Position numbers and translations under genes: made by a program
NCBI GenBank assembly: GCA_021228405.1
Contig: JAJQRF010000012.1
Location: 1-64,000 of the forward strand
Direction: 5' to 3'
Source: Pyrinomonadaceae bacterium
GTDB lineage: Bacteria; Acidobacteriota; Blastocatellia; Pyrinomonadales; Pyrinomonadaceae
Length of the DNA stretch: 64,000 nt
The notes under the pieces: generated by a model
Database searches by the model: none
What the model was told of the DNA's origin: nothing
What the model saw: the letters and a program-made list of their open reading frames with translations, nothing else
Part shown: positions 8,117 through 15,778 of the stretch, piece after piece
Numbering within the stretch: the stretch's first letter is position 1
Layout: each line of letters begins with the position of its first letter

Positions 8117-8692
8117 TCAATCGTTTATCTTCTTTTCGATGCGCCGGTCGGGAATCAGCCAGATCAGGGCGACGAAAACGTAAAGCACGTCGGAAATCCA
8201 TTGATTGACAAAAGCTAAAATAATCGCGGCGACGTAGATGACCGGCGAAATTTTGCCTTTGAGGTCGCTGCCGACGGCTTTTTTCAGCCGTGAATCTGCG
8301 CCTTCGGCGGCGATGATCGCGTTTTGCAGAATGTAGTAAGCGATTGCGGCGGCAAGCAGAACGATGCCGTAAACGGCGGTCGGAAGCGGTGCAAAATGAT
8401 TTTCACCCATCCAGCCCGTCGTAAAGGGCACGAGCGAAAGCCAAAATAAAAGATGCAGATTTGCCCACAAAATCTTGCCGTTTATCTGTTTGGTCGCTTG
8501 AAGCAGATGGTGGTGATTATTCCAGTAGATGCCGAGATAGATGAAGCTCAAAATATAGGTAACGAAAACCCAGAAAAGCGGTTTCAACGCCGCAAAGTCG
8601 GTTCCGTGCGGAACTTTCAGTTCCAAAACCATAATCGTGATGAGAATTGCGATCACGCCGTCGCTAAATGCTTCGAGTCTGCCTTTATTCAT
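8117..8692 (-). CDS. TMEM175-family channel-like membrane protein
   Basis: This 191-residue integral membrane protein begins MNKGRLEAFSDGVIAILITIMVLEL. It carries the R..AFSDGV.AI..T..VLE signature of the TMEM175 (DUF1211) family, whose bacterial members form potassium-permeable channels as tetramers. Six hydrophobic helices can be drawn (about 12-30, 40-58, 75-92, 103-122, 145-163 and 166-183). The length is typical of bacterial members. It is monocistronic, with no neighbour of obvious relation. Channel activity is from family knowledge; selectivity cannot be read here. Confidence 0.8.
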   Translation of the reverse strand: MNKGRLEAFSDGVIAILITIMVLELKVPHGTDFAALKPLFWVFVTYILSFIYLGIYWNNHHHLLQATKQINGKILWANLHLLFWLSLVPFTTGWMGENHFAPLPTAVYGIVLLAAAIAYYILQNAIIAAEGADSRLKKAVGSDLKGKISPVIYVAAIILAFVNQWISDVLYVFVALIWLIPDRRIEKKIND

Positions 8693-8805
8693 ACTTGCGT
8701 CTAAGCCCCGTCAAAAAAATTATCGTTCGATTGATAATAATTTATTTTTGTCGGCAAAAAAATCCGTATCTAAGCGTCTGTGAAATTAGCCACTTTTTTA
8801 TTCTC

Positions 8806-8847
8806 CGGTTGAAGATTTAGCAGTTTTGAATTTTCAACCGTTTTTTT
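8806..8847 (+). terminator. Terminator-like hairpin in a gene leader
   Basis: CGGTTGAA (about 8807-8814) pairs with TTCAACCG (8833-8840), followed by seven T. It lies about 30 bp before the 8878 gene and reads in the same direction. It could be a leader attenuator or the end of a short RNA. Confidence 0.5.
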
Positions 8848-8877
8848 ATTTAATTTAAGTTGAGGACGTAAAAGATT

Positions 8878-9249
8878 ATGTTGAAAAAAATTATCGCAAT
8901 TATAATGCTCGGATTGATGTTGTCGCTCGCGGTTTTTGCAGATCAGGCGGCTTGGATCACAAAGGACGAAGCGCAGAAAACCGCCGCTTTTTTGAAGGAT
9001 AAAAAGCAGATCAAGCATTTCTGCAATCCGTGCGACGATAAATCCGTCACGACCGAAGACATCTCGACGGTCGAAGCCGCGCCGACGGGAACGCAGGATT
9101 ACTGGGAAGTGTTGGTCAACGGCAAAGGCATCGACCTTGCCTATGTTTATTTTCAAACGAAAGACGGCAAATGGAAAAATCTCGCCAAAGAAATGGACGT
9201 TGAAGTTGACGACGTGCCGAAATTTTTAGACGAAAAAGACGGCGAATAA
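8878..9249 (+). CDS. Small secreted protein of unknown function
   Basis: A 123-residue protein with a clear signal peptide (MLKKII start, hydrophobic core to about residue 20, likely cleavage after VFA). The mature part has a C..C pair in HFCNPCDDK and a compact alternation of strands (YWEVLVNGKGIDLAYVYFQTKDGKWKNLA), suggesting a small periplasmic domain. I do not recognise the family. AGG sits about 10 nt ahead of the ATG, and a terminator closes the gene, so it is a single-gene unit. The hairpin with a T run just before it may regulate it. Confidence 0.7.
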   Translation: MLKKIIAIIMLGLMLSLAVFADQAAWITKDEAQKTAAFLKDKKQIKHFCNPCDDKSVTTEDISTVEAAPTGTQDYWEVLVNGKGIDLAYVYFQTKDGKWKNLAKEMDVEVDDVPKFLDEKDGE

Positions 9250-9267
9250 TTCGCGGAAAATCACAAT

Positions 9268-9304
9268 CAAAAAGCGCGGGTAAAGATTTGCCCGCGCTTT
9301 TTGT
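9268..9304 (+). terminator. Strong rho-independent terminator
   Basis: AAAAAGCGCGGG and CCCGCGCTTTTT pair perfectly over a 10-nt loop, followed by a T run. Confidence 0.9.
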
Positions 9305-9319
9305 TATAATCTCAACTTT

Positions 9320-10084
9320 ATGGAAATCCGCACCGTCAATGCAATGCGCTATGTCACGCCTCTGCGCGAAGGCGGAAGTTTGCCCGCGATCATCGAAGGC
9401 GACGACGACGGGCTTTACGTCCTCAAATTTCGCGGCGCGGGACAGGGCATCAAGGCTCTCATCGCCGAACTTTTGGGCGGCGAAATCGCTCGATTCTTAG
9501 GTCTGAAAGTGCCCGAGATCGTTTACGTCAATCTCGATGCAACGATGGCGCGAACCGAACCCGACCCCGAAATTCAGGATTTGATAAAGGCAAGCGGCGG
9601 ACTGAATCTCGCGCTCGATTATCTGCCCGGCTCGATCACCTTCGACGCGCTGATCGAAAAGCCTTCCGCCGAAATTGCTTCAAAGATCGTCTGGCTCGAT
9701 GCGTTTACGGCAAACGTCGACCGCACGCCGCGCAACGCAAATATGTTGCTCTGGCATAAGGAATTATGGCTCATCGATCACGGCGCGGCGTTTTTCTATC
9801 ATCATAATTGGGAAAAGTTTCCGGACAATGCAAGCAATCCTTTCAAACAGATAAAGGATCACATCCTGCTTCCCTTTGCCGAAAACATCGCCGAAGCCGA
9901 TGAAGATTTCAGCAAAAAACTTACGCCCGAAGTTTTGCGCGAGATCGTCGGGTCGATTCCCGATGACTGGCTCGAAAACGAGGCGGAAAATCGTGAAACT
10001 TATTTTCGATTTTTAACGGAAAGACTGAAAAACCGCAAGGAATTTGTCGGGGAGGCGATCAATGCAAGAAAACTGCTCGTTTGA
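9320..10084 (+). CDS. HipA_2-type kinase-like protein
   Basis: This 254-residue protein resembles the HipA-like kinase family usually found beside DUF3037. Kinase-like landmarks are the early YVLKF strand-lysine, the catalytic loop LDAFTANVDRTPRNANML (Asp followed by Asn) and the metal-binding LWLIDHGAAF. It is much shorter than toxin HipA (about 440 residues) and has no HipB-type antitoxin upstream. The DUF3037 gene overlaps its 3' end, so they are co-translated. The target and reaction are unknown. Calling it a toxin would go beyond the evidence. Confidence 0.75.
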   Translation: MEIRTVNAMRYVTPLREGGSLPAIIEGDDDGLYVLKFRGAGQGIKALIAELLGGEIARFLGLKVPEIVYVNLDATMARTEPDPEIQDLIKASGGLNLALDYLPGSITFDALIEKPSAEIASKIVWLDAFTANVDRTPRNANMLLWHKELWLIDHGAAFFYHHNWEKFPDNASNPFKQIKDHILLPFAENIAEADEDFSKKLTPEVLREIVGSIPDDWLENEAENRETYFRFLTERLKNRKEFVGEAINARKLLV

Positions 10085-10445
10085 TTACGCCGTCATCCGC
10101 ATTGTCCCACGCGTCGAACGCGAAGAGTTTATCAACGTCGGCGTGATTCTTTCCTGTCCCGCGAAAAAATTTCTCGAAGCACGGATCGAATTAAACGAAG
10201 AAAGATTAAAATGTTTCGCACCAAACCTCGAGATCGCAACACTTCGCCGTTATCTCGAAATTATCCCGAAAATCTGCGCGGGTTCTGACGAAGCCGGAAT
10301 CATCGGCAAGCTCACGCAAAGAGAAAGATTTTACTGGCTAACCGCAACCAGAAGCACGATCATCCAAACCTCGCCGATTCACACCGGCTTTGCCGTCAAC
10401 GCCGAAGAAATGCTCGAAAAATTAATGAATAGAATGGTCAGGTAA
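10062..10445 (+). CDS. DUF3037 family protein
   Basis: A 127-residue protein whose start FDYAVIRIVPRVEREEFINVGVIL is characteristic of DUF3037. I choose the ATG at 10062 because GGGGAGG lies directly before it; a TTG at 10044 in the same frame would add six residues. The gene overlaps the HipA_2 gene by 23 bp, implying translational coupling and a joint role. No catalytic motif is evident. Confidence 0.8.
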   Translation: MQENCSFDYAVIRIVPRVEREEFINVGVILSCPAKKFLEARIELNEERLKCFAPNLEIATLRRYLEIIPKICAGSDEAGIIGKLTQRERFYWLTATRSTIIQTSPIHTGFAVNAEEMLEKLMNRMVR

Positions 10446-10465
10446 TTGAAAAGCTGTTTAAGAAA

Positions 10466-10838
10466 TGGAGGCGGCGGGAATTGAACCCGCATCCAAGAGT
10501 TGCGACCAGTGAAATCTACACGTTTAGTCGTGTTCACTTAAAGTTTCGCTTTTCGCAAGCAGGTGAACCGACAAGACCTTGCAAAAAGCTATCCTGACTG
10601 ATGTTTCGCAAGCGTTCGCAGGCGGAGAACGCGCGCTAGCTTGAACTAAGTTATGCCTCAACCGGTCGCATCAAGCAGACTTCCGGCGAAACACTTGTGG
10701 TTAGTTTAAAAACTAAGCAGCAAGGGCTAATTCTTGATTAGCATTTGTGTTTCTTACAATGTATTAACGGTCTATCGTAAGCAAGCCCGACGTGCATCCA
10801 AAGATCTATACAAGCCCCTGTCGAAGCCTGTCGCCCCC
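10466..10838 (-). ncRNA. ssrA: Transfer-messenger RNA (tmRNA)
   Basis: On the minus strand the RNA begins GGGGGCGACAGGCTTCGACA at 10838 and ends with the T-arm GGTTCAATTCCCGCC and acceptor GCCGCCTCCA at about 10466. The 5' GGGGGCG pairs with the 3' CGCCTCC to form the tRNA-like acceptor stem. The tag frame ends at a TAG (10713-10715), and its last residues are NTNANQELALAA (10716-10751), with the usual LAA end recognised by proteases. tmRNA rescues stalled ribosomes with SmpB, which is not in this window. The resume codon is not certain. The length of about 373 nt is normal for a one-piece tmRNA. Confidence 0.95.
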
Positions 10839-10853
10839 ATAAAAAGGAAGGTT

Positions 10854-10882
10854 AGTTTACAGCATTTTAGAAGCGAAAACAA
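10854..10882 (-). promoter_or_regulatory. Sigma-70 promoter of ssrA
   Basis: On the minus strand TTGTTT (10877-10882) and TAAACT (10854-10859) are spaced by 17 bp, 15 nt before the mature 5' end. This is consistent with a short precursor trimmed by RNase P. Confidence 0.7.
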
Positions 10883-10896
10883 CGCTCTGTGTTGTA

Positions 10897-11973
10897 TTAT
10901 TTCTTCCTGCTTCTGCCGAACGAAAAACGCAGTCCGGTTGACATCAGAAAATCGTTTTTCTCGGTCAAGCTGACCGGTCGGCTGTTGTAACGGTTGCCGA
11001 CGGTCAAATGCCAGCCGAGCCAGCTGTTCAGATCGGTTTGCAGTGAAGCGTCGAAAAGTGCGCGAAGATTGCCGAAACGCGAAAGATTCGGATAAACCAC
11101 GAAACGATTCGTCAGTTTGACGCGTTGATTGAGTTTGAGTTTGGCTTCTTCGCCAAAGAGCATTTCGGCGGAATTACGCCTGATGCCGTTGGAAAAATCT
11201 TCAAAGTTATGCGTAAAACCGCCCGTCAGATCGAGCGTTACACGGTCGCTTTTGACGGCGTGATAACCTGCCCCGCCGCCTAAAACGGCGCGAAGATTTA
11301 ATTTCTGCGGTTTGTTATATTCAAAATCGCCCGAACCGAAGCCGAACCATTTTTTGTTGATGTTTATGTCGTAACGTGCGCCCGTCCAAATCTGCGCCGC
11401 CGTGATGCGGTGTCTGCCGCCGGTCGAATTTCTGACGTGCAGTGCGTTTGCATATGCCGTAAATTTGTTGTCGGACGTTTCGCGAACGGCGCGAAATGCA
11501 CCCGAAAGCGTGCGCGTGTCCGAATTTCCTGCCGTCATACTGAAACCAGCATCGAAAGTTCCGCCCCAAAAGTCGGTAAACTTATTGTCCTTGATGCGTT
11601 TTTGCTCGACTTCAAAAGTTTTTTGTTCTTCGGGCGTGCGAACGGTTTTGAGTTTATTCTTTTCGAGTTCGACGGATTTTTCTTCGGGTTCGGTGAGATA
11701 AAGTCTGCCGTCTTCGGCTTTTAATTTTGTTTCGACGACCTTACCGTCTTCCAGCGTCAGGCTGAGCGGTTCGTCGGAAATGACTTCGGCGACCGAAGAC
11801 CATTTTATCTTGACGGTTCCGGCTGATTCGGTTTGAATCGTGATCGAATCGCCTTCTTTTTTGACGATCTTTCCCGTCAGACGATCTCCATTCGTCATCA
11901 CGATTCGATCGGCAAAAACAGTCGAATTGAAAATTAAGACCGCCAGCAGGGACACGATGATTAATTTTGGCAT
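10897..11973 (-). CDS. DUF481 outer-membrane protein
   Basis: A 358-residue exported protein with a signal peptide (cleavage likely after VFA, about residue 21). Residues about 22-95 form a small beta domain with a NGDRLTGKIVKKEGDSITIQT segment. Residues from about 135 to the end are an alternating-strand barrel domain of the DUF481 (YdiY) type, with landmarks such as FDAGFSMTAGNSDTRTLSGAF and LTVGNRYNSRPVSLTEKNDFLMSTGLRFSF. DUF481 proteins are outer-membrane barrels of unknown transport role. It ends close to the tmRNA promoter and is monocistronic. Confidence 0.8.
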   Translation of the reverse strand: MPKLIIVSLLAVLIFNSTVFADRIVMTNGDRLTGKIVKKEGDSITIQTESAGTVKIKWSSVAEVISDEPLSLTLEDGKVVETKLKAEDGRLYLTEPEEKSVELEKNKLKTVRTPEEQKTFEVEQKRIKDNKFTDFWGGTFDAGFSMTAGNSDTRTLSGAFRAVRETSDNKFTAYANALHVRNSTGGRHRITAAQIWTGARYDININKKWFGFGSGDFEYNKPQKLNLRAVLGGGAGYHAVKSDRVTLDLTGGFTHNFEDFSNGIRRNSAEMLFGEEAKLKLNQRVKLTNRFVVYPNLSRFGNLRALFDASLQTDLNSWLGWHLTVGNRYNSRPVSLTEKNDFLMSTGLRFSFGRSRKK

Positions 11974-12069
11974 TTTTATCTCCGCAGTTCGTTTTTTGTT
12001 ATGAGAATGAGGAAACTAATAAATTAAGTTTATAAGTTTAACAAACTCACTGTGGATTTGTGAAGTTTT

Positions 12070-13260
12070 TTACAACCCGATGCCTTTCGCTTTAGCCAAA
12101 CCGACCTCTGTTTTCATTTCGAGATAATCGACCAATTTCAAAAAATCCATGCGCGGATACGAATAACGCCCGACGGTTTTGAAGGCAAGCGACGGTTTAT
12201 TGCCGTCGAAAAGATGAAAGCCCCAATAAAGAAGCTGTTTTGAAAAACGAATCGCCGCTTCTGTCGGGTCGATGTAATGCAAACGCGAATCGGTTTCGCT
12301 CATTTGTTTGAACTGCGTTTTCAAAACCTGATTCAATAAATTATTGCGGTTGTCTTCGTCGCTTTGCAGACTGTTTATCAAAACGAAAAGGTTTGCCTTC
12401 GTATTTTCGCGGCGGATCGAAGCCAAAGTGCGCTTGATAACATCGGCGTTTTTATTGATGCCGAGCGGATTTAAGGTCGTCGGAATCAGACAGTAATCGA
12501 ATTTTCGGATGAATTCGACCGGGTTCGATTCAAATTCGGGATTGCAGTCGCAAATAACGATTTTTGTGTCCTGATAATCGCGTTCGTCCCATTCGTCCTT
12601 GTTCAAAACCGAAACGACCGAACCCAGATTTCCTTTGTTTGACGGAAGATAAACGCCTTCGCCGAGAAGTTTGCGTAAATTTTGCTGATGATCGAGGTCG
12701 ATCAGCGCAACATCGTAGCCGTTGAGCGCGAAAGCTCCGGCAAGATGCGCCGAGATCGTCGTTTTGCCGACACCGCCTTTGCAGGTAAAAACGCCGATAT
12801 ATGTGGTTTTATCGCGTTCGTCACGGCGGTCGAGTTCTTCGCAGTTACGAATCAGTTTATGCTCGCGCAAAATCGCCAACTTCAGATTCGTGATCTTTTC
12901 CTCGCGCAGATAAGCATAAACCGACGGCGTAAAACCGCTCGTTGAAATGAGCAAACCTTCGCTGAAATTCTTTGCATTTTCAAGGCTGAGAAAATCGAGA
13001 AACTTTTCGACCTGTCCGAGATGAACTTTGGCGCGTTGATTGCGAACCTGAACGGCGATCTTTTCACCCGGCTTCGAGGCTTCGATGTCGTATTCCTTCA
13101 AAGTTTTCAACGTGACTTTTGCCGAAAACCCCTCACGGCGCAGTAAAAATAAAGCCATCCGTTCCATTTCGGTGGCTCTTTCGATGACAACTTCCCGCTT
13201 ACGGTCTGAATCCGTCAAAACATCCAACAGTTCAGCCCAGCGCATTCCTTTTTGGGGCAT
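12070..13260 (-). CDS. Nuclease-fold domain fused to ParA-like ATPase
   Basis: This 396-residue protein joins two domains. Residues about 25-130 resemble the Mrr-type restriction endonuclease fold (ERMALFLLRREGF, then DIEA with Asp58, then KIAVQVRNQ, then GLLISTSGFTPSV). The usual Q-x-K catalytic strand reads Q71-V-R73, so the catalytic lysine is replaced by arginine and cleavage may be lost. Residues about 153-396 are a ParA/MinD P-loop ATPase with the deviant Walker A KGGVGKTT (161-168) and the DLDHQQN switch. No parB lies beside it. The fusion suggests an ATPase that positions on, or surveys, DNA; this is inference. Confidence 0.7.
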   Translation of the reverse strand: MPQKGMRWAELLDVLTDSDRKREVVIERATEMERMALFLLRREGFSAKVTLKTLKEYDIEASKPGEKIAVQVRNQRAKVHLGQVEKFLDFLSLENAKNFSEGLLISTSGFTPSVYAYLREEKITNLKLAILREHKLIRNCEELDRRDERDKTTYIGVFTCKGGVGKTTISAHLAGAFALNGYDVALIDLDHQQNLRKLLGEGVYLPSNKGNLGSVVSVLNKDEWDERDYQDTKIVICDCNPEFESNPVEFIRKFDYCLIPTTLNPLGINKNADVIKRTLASIRRENTKANLFVLINSLQSDEDNRNNLLNQVLKTQFKQMSETDSRLHYIDPTEAAIRFSKQLLYWGFHLFDGNKPSLAFKTVGRYSYPRMDFLKLVDYLEMKTEVGLAKAKGIGL

Positions 13261-13373
13261 TTTTAAAACTCTTTCGGGAGAAACTTCTTAACTTTTAGCT
13301 CAATAAATAAATATTACGTCTATCTTTATCGGGGATTTTCGCTAATAGTTTCTTACATTTACGTTTTTATTTA

Positions 13374-13835
13374 TTATTTTTCGCCGAACGCTTCCAAAAC
13401 CTCGTCGGCGTGTTCGTCTACTTTTACCTTTTTGAAGATTTTGACGATCCTGCCGTCTGCATCGATCAAAAAAGTCGTGCGGTTGATGCCGAAATATTTT
13501 TTGCCATACATATTTTTTTCGCCCCAAACGCCGTAGGCTTCGACGATTTCCTTTTCCGTGTCGGCGAGCAGATCGAAAGGCAGATTATATTTCGTGATGA
13601 ATTTTTGGTGCGATTTTTCGTCGTCGGTCGAAACTCCGAGGATTTTGATTCCCTTTTCCTCAAAAATGTCGAACGAATCGCGCAAACTGCAAGCTTCCTT
13701 CGTGCATCCGGGCGTGTCGTCTTTGGGGTAAAAATATAAAACTACGCGTTTTCCTTTGAAATCGGACAGTTTGACCGCGTTTCCATTTTGATCTTTGGTC
13801 GTAAAATCAGGTGCTATATCGCCTTCGTTCAGCAT
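13374..13835 (-). CDS. bcp: Thioredoxin-dependent peroxiredoxin, Bcp/PrxQ type
   Basis: A 153-residue peroxiredoxin that reduces hydroperoxides using thioredoxin. The peroxidatic cysteine is C44 in TPGCTKEAC and the resolving cysteine is C49, the five-residue spacing typical of Bcp/PrxQ enzymes. YFYPKDDTPGC and the later NRTTFLID are hallmarks. The length is standard and there is no signal peptide, so it acts in the cytoplasm. It is transcribed divergently from the YkgJ-like gene, with a 20-bp perfect inverted repeat between them. Confidence 0.93.
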   Translation of the reverse strand: MLNEGDIAPDFTTKDQNGNAVKLSDFKGKRVVLYFYPKDDTPGCTKEACSLRDSFDIFEEKGIKILGVSTDDEKSHQKFITKYNLPFDLLADTEKEIVEAYGVWGEKNMYGKKYFGINRTTFLIDADGRIVKIFKKVKVDEHADEVLEAFGEK

Positions 13836-13865
13836 AAATCTCCAAATTTGTTATGATTATTCCAA

Positions 13866-13930
13866 ATTCCAGATTTCAAATTCCAAATTTAGGATTCATA
13901 ATCTGCAATCTGGAATTTGAAATCTGGAAT
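13866..13930. repeat. 20-bp perfect inverted repeat between divergent genes
   Basis: Arms 13866-13885 and 13911-13930 are perfect reverse complements (ATTCCAGATTTCAAATTCCA) with a 25-bp spacer. It sits in the shared upstream region of bcp and the YkgJ-family gene. It could be a REP-type repeat or a structured leader. Confidence 0.8.
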
Positions 13931-13948
13931 ATATCTAAATTGTAGCAA

Positions 13949-14476
13949 ATGAAAACGCTTTCGGAAAAACGAGCCTTGCAGAAACTGCGCAAACTGAAAA
14001 GCGATTTCCGCGATCGTATCAGGCAAAATTACGAACACCGCGCCAAATCCTGCGAAACCTGCGAAACGAAAGGCGCGTGTTGTCTGGACGCGCATTTCGT
14101 CAATGTTCATATCACCAGACTCGAAGCCGTTTTAATCAAAAAAGAACTCGAGAAACTGCCTTCCGCAAAGCGAAAAGAAATTTACGAACGCATTGAACAC
14201 GCGATCGAAACCTACAAACTTTCCGCCGAAGGCGATACTTTTTCGCAAACTTTTGCGTGTCCGCTTTTTGAACAAAATACCGGTTGTTTGATTCATCCCG
14301 TTAAGCCGATTCCGTGCATTCAACACGCGTGCTACGACCGAAAGGAAGATTTGCCGCCCGACGAACTTCAGGAAAATGCGGAAGCAAAAATCGAAAAACT
14401 GAACGAACAAACCTACAAACAATTTTCACGCTGGCTGCCGCTTCCCGTTTATTTGACTTTACTGAATGACGGCTAA
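13949..14476 (+). CDS. YkgJ-family cysteine-cluster protein
   Basis: A 175-residue protein with the cysteine pattern of the YkgJ (zinc/iron-chelating) family: CETCETKGACC near residues 30-40, then CPLFEQNTGCLIHPVKPIPCIQHAC around 105-130. Metal binding is from family knowledge; the biological role is unsettled. It is soluble, with no export signal. Its stop overlaps the stop of the convergent membrane-protein gene by 4 bp. Confidence 0.8.
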   Translation: MKTLSEKRALQKLRKLKSDFRDRIRQNYEHRAKSCETCETKGACCLDAHFVNVHITRLEAVLIKKELEKLPSAKRKEIYERIEHAIETYKLSAEGDTFSQTFACPLFEQNTGCLIHPVKPIPCIQHACYDRKEDLPPDELQENAEAKIEKLNEQTYKQFSRWLPLPVYLTLLNDG

Positions 14477-14889
14477 AGTATTTGCTTTTGACCTTTTAAT
14501 TTCCCGCCTAAAAGCGTCAACGGAATGATCGGAATGAGAATCAGAATGTGATACCAGATCGGCACGTTATCGAGCATCATCGAATGAATAAAAGCACCGA
14601 AAGCAACGAGAAAAATTCCGAGCAAAAGCGGTGATTTGAAACTCTCCCTAGAAATCAAAGCCGCGATAAAACCCGTAATCAAGGAAAATATCGCACTTCG
14701 GAAAATGGCGACGATCATCACGCCGGTGTCTGCCAGAAACGGCGTTTTATTATTGATCGCCGCTTGAAAGTCTGCCTGATGTTTGCCATACCAATCCGGC
14801 GACAGCGCAACCCAGACGGCATCGCTTCCCAGTAAAAGAATTGTCCAAACGATAAAACCCAATATCGCTCCCAGAATCACTCGTAACAT
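14473..14889 (-). CDS. Four-helix membrane protein, tandem twin 2
   Basis: A 138-residue protein with four hydrophobic segments (about 3-22, 55-75, 85-105 and 112-130). It is a clear paralogue of the adjacent 14900-15304 product: both open MLR..L..I.GF.VW, share SPDWYGK...FQAAI.NKT, and end with an IWYH segment followed by T.LGGKLK. I do not recognise a functional family. It is the last gene of a probable three-gene minus-strand operon starting with the glyoxalase-like gene. Confidence 0.7.
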   Translation of the reverse strand: MLRVILGAILGFIVWTILLLGSDAVWVALSPDWYGKHQADFQAAINNKTPFLADTGVMIVAIFRSAIFSLITGFIAALISRESFKSPLLLGIFLVAFGAFIHSMMLDNVPIWYHILILIPIIPLTLLGGKLKGQKQIL

Positions 14890-14899
14890 AAGATCACTC

Positions 14900-15304
14900 C
14901 TAAAATTTCTTTAATTTTCCGCCTAAAATCGTCATCGGAACCAATAAACCCAAAAACAGAACGTGATACCAGATCGGCAAATAATTCCAGTAAACCGATT
15001 GCACGAATGCTCCGAAAACCAAAAGTAAAACGCCGAGTCCGAGCGGAGCTTTTAAGTTTTCTTTGGAAATCAAAACCGAGATAAACCCTGCAATCACGGA
15101 AAAAATCACGCTTCTGACCAACGAAATCAGCAAAAGCGACGCATCGAGCGCGTAGGTCGTTTTATTGTCGATCGCCGCCTGAAATTCAAAGTAATTTTTC
15201 CCATACCAATCGGGCGAGAGTACTCTTAAAACGGCATCGCTTCCGACCCAAAGAAACGCCCAAACAAAAAATCCGGCGATCACCGCCAGAACTATTCTCA
15301 GCAT
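14900..15304 (-). CDS. Four-helix membrane protein, tandem twin 1
   Basis: A 134-residue integral membrane protein and tandem duplicate of the gene directly downstream (10-bp gap). The conserved hydrophilic loop SPDWYGKNYFEFQAAIDNKT lies after the first helix. No known catalytic or transport motif is visible. The short gaps on both sides support co-transcription with the glyoxalase-like gene upstream and the twin downstream. Confidence 0.7.
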   Translation of the reverse strand: MLRIVLAVIAGFFVWAFLWVGSDAVLRVLSPDWYGKNYFEFQAAIDNKTTYALDASLLLISLVRSVIFSVIAGFISVLISKENLKAPLGLGVLLLVFGAFVQSVYWNYLPIWYHVLFLGLLVPMTILGGKLKKF

Positions 15305-15316
15305 AATTTTTCTCCT

Positions 15317-15685
15317 TTATTCAATGTTTTGTCCTAAATTTAAAATGTAGCCGTTGCAGTCTTTTATGCCGAATTCTCTCATTCCGTAATCGAAATTTTT
15401 GAGTTCGTAAACGATTTCGACCTTATCTTTCAACTTCTCCCAAAGCTCGTCCACATTTTCTACTTCAAAATAGATCGTTCCCGAAAAAACCGGATTTTCA
15501 AATTCGGGATTTTCATTCGACAGATAAAACGCGATCTCGTTTTCGCCGTTCCATAAGCTCATCCAGCAAGGCGCGTCTTGCGGATATTTTCCGCGACATC
15601 TAAAACCCAAAAATTTTTCGTAAAAATCGCTCGTTTCCTGAAGTTTTTTTGTCAACAACATCGGCGTAATTCTTTTTATCTTCAT
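15317..15685 (-). CDS. Glyoxalase/bleomycin-resistance fold protein
   Basis: About 122 residues of a single vicinal-oxygen-chelate module: KIKRITPMLLTKKLQETSDFYEKFLGFR at the start, a central GTIYFEVENVDELWEKLKDKV, and MREFGIKDCNGYILNLGQ at the end. I prefer the ATG at 15685 (MKIKRI) because homologues start there; the frame extends to 15709. One module normally dimerises to build a metal site. The substrate cannot be told. It appears to be first in an operon with the two small membrane proteins. Confidence 0.78.
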   Translation of the reverse strand: MKIKRITPMLLTKKLQETSDFYEKFLGFRCRGKYPQDAPCWMSLWNGENEIAFYLSNENPEFENPVFSGTIYFEVENVDELWEKLKDKVEIVYELKNFDYGMREFGIKDCNGYILNLGQNIE

Positions 15686-15778
15686 AGTTTTTCTCATTGT
15701 TAAGAACAAAAAAGGGCAAAGAAAGTTCCGATACTTCCCTTGTCCTTTCGTTGTTTTCGCCTTTTGCCTATTGCGAAA

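Noticed and set aside
10467-10540. tRNA gene suggested by the GGTTCAATTCCCGCC T-arm
   Set aside because: There is no anticodon arm; the 5' partner of the acceptor stem is at 10838, so this is the 3' end of tmRNA.
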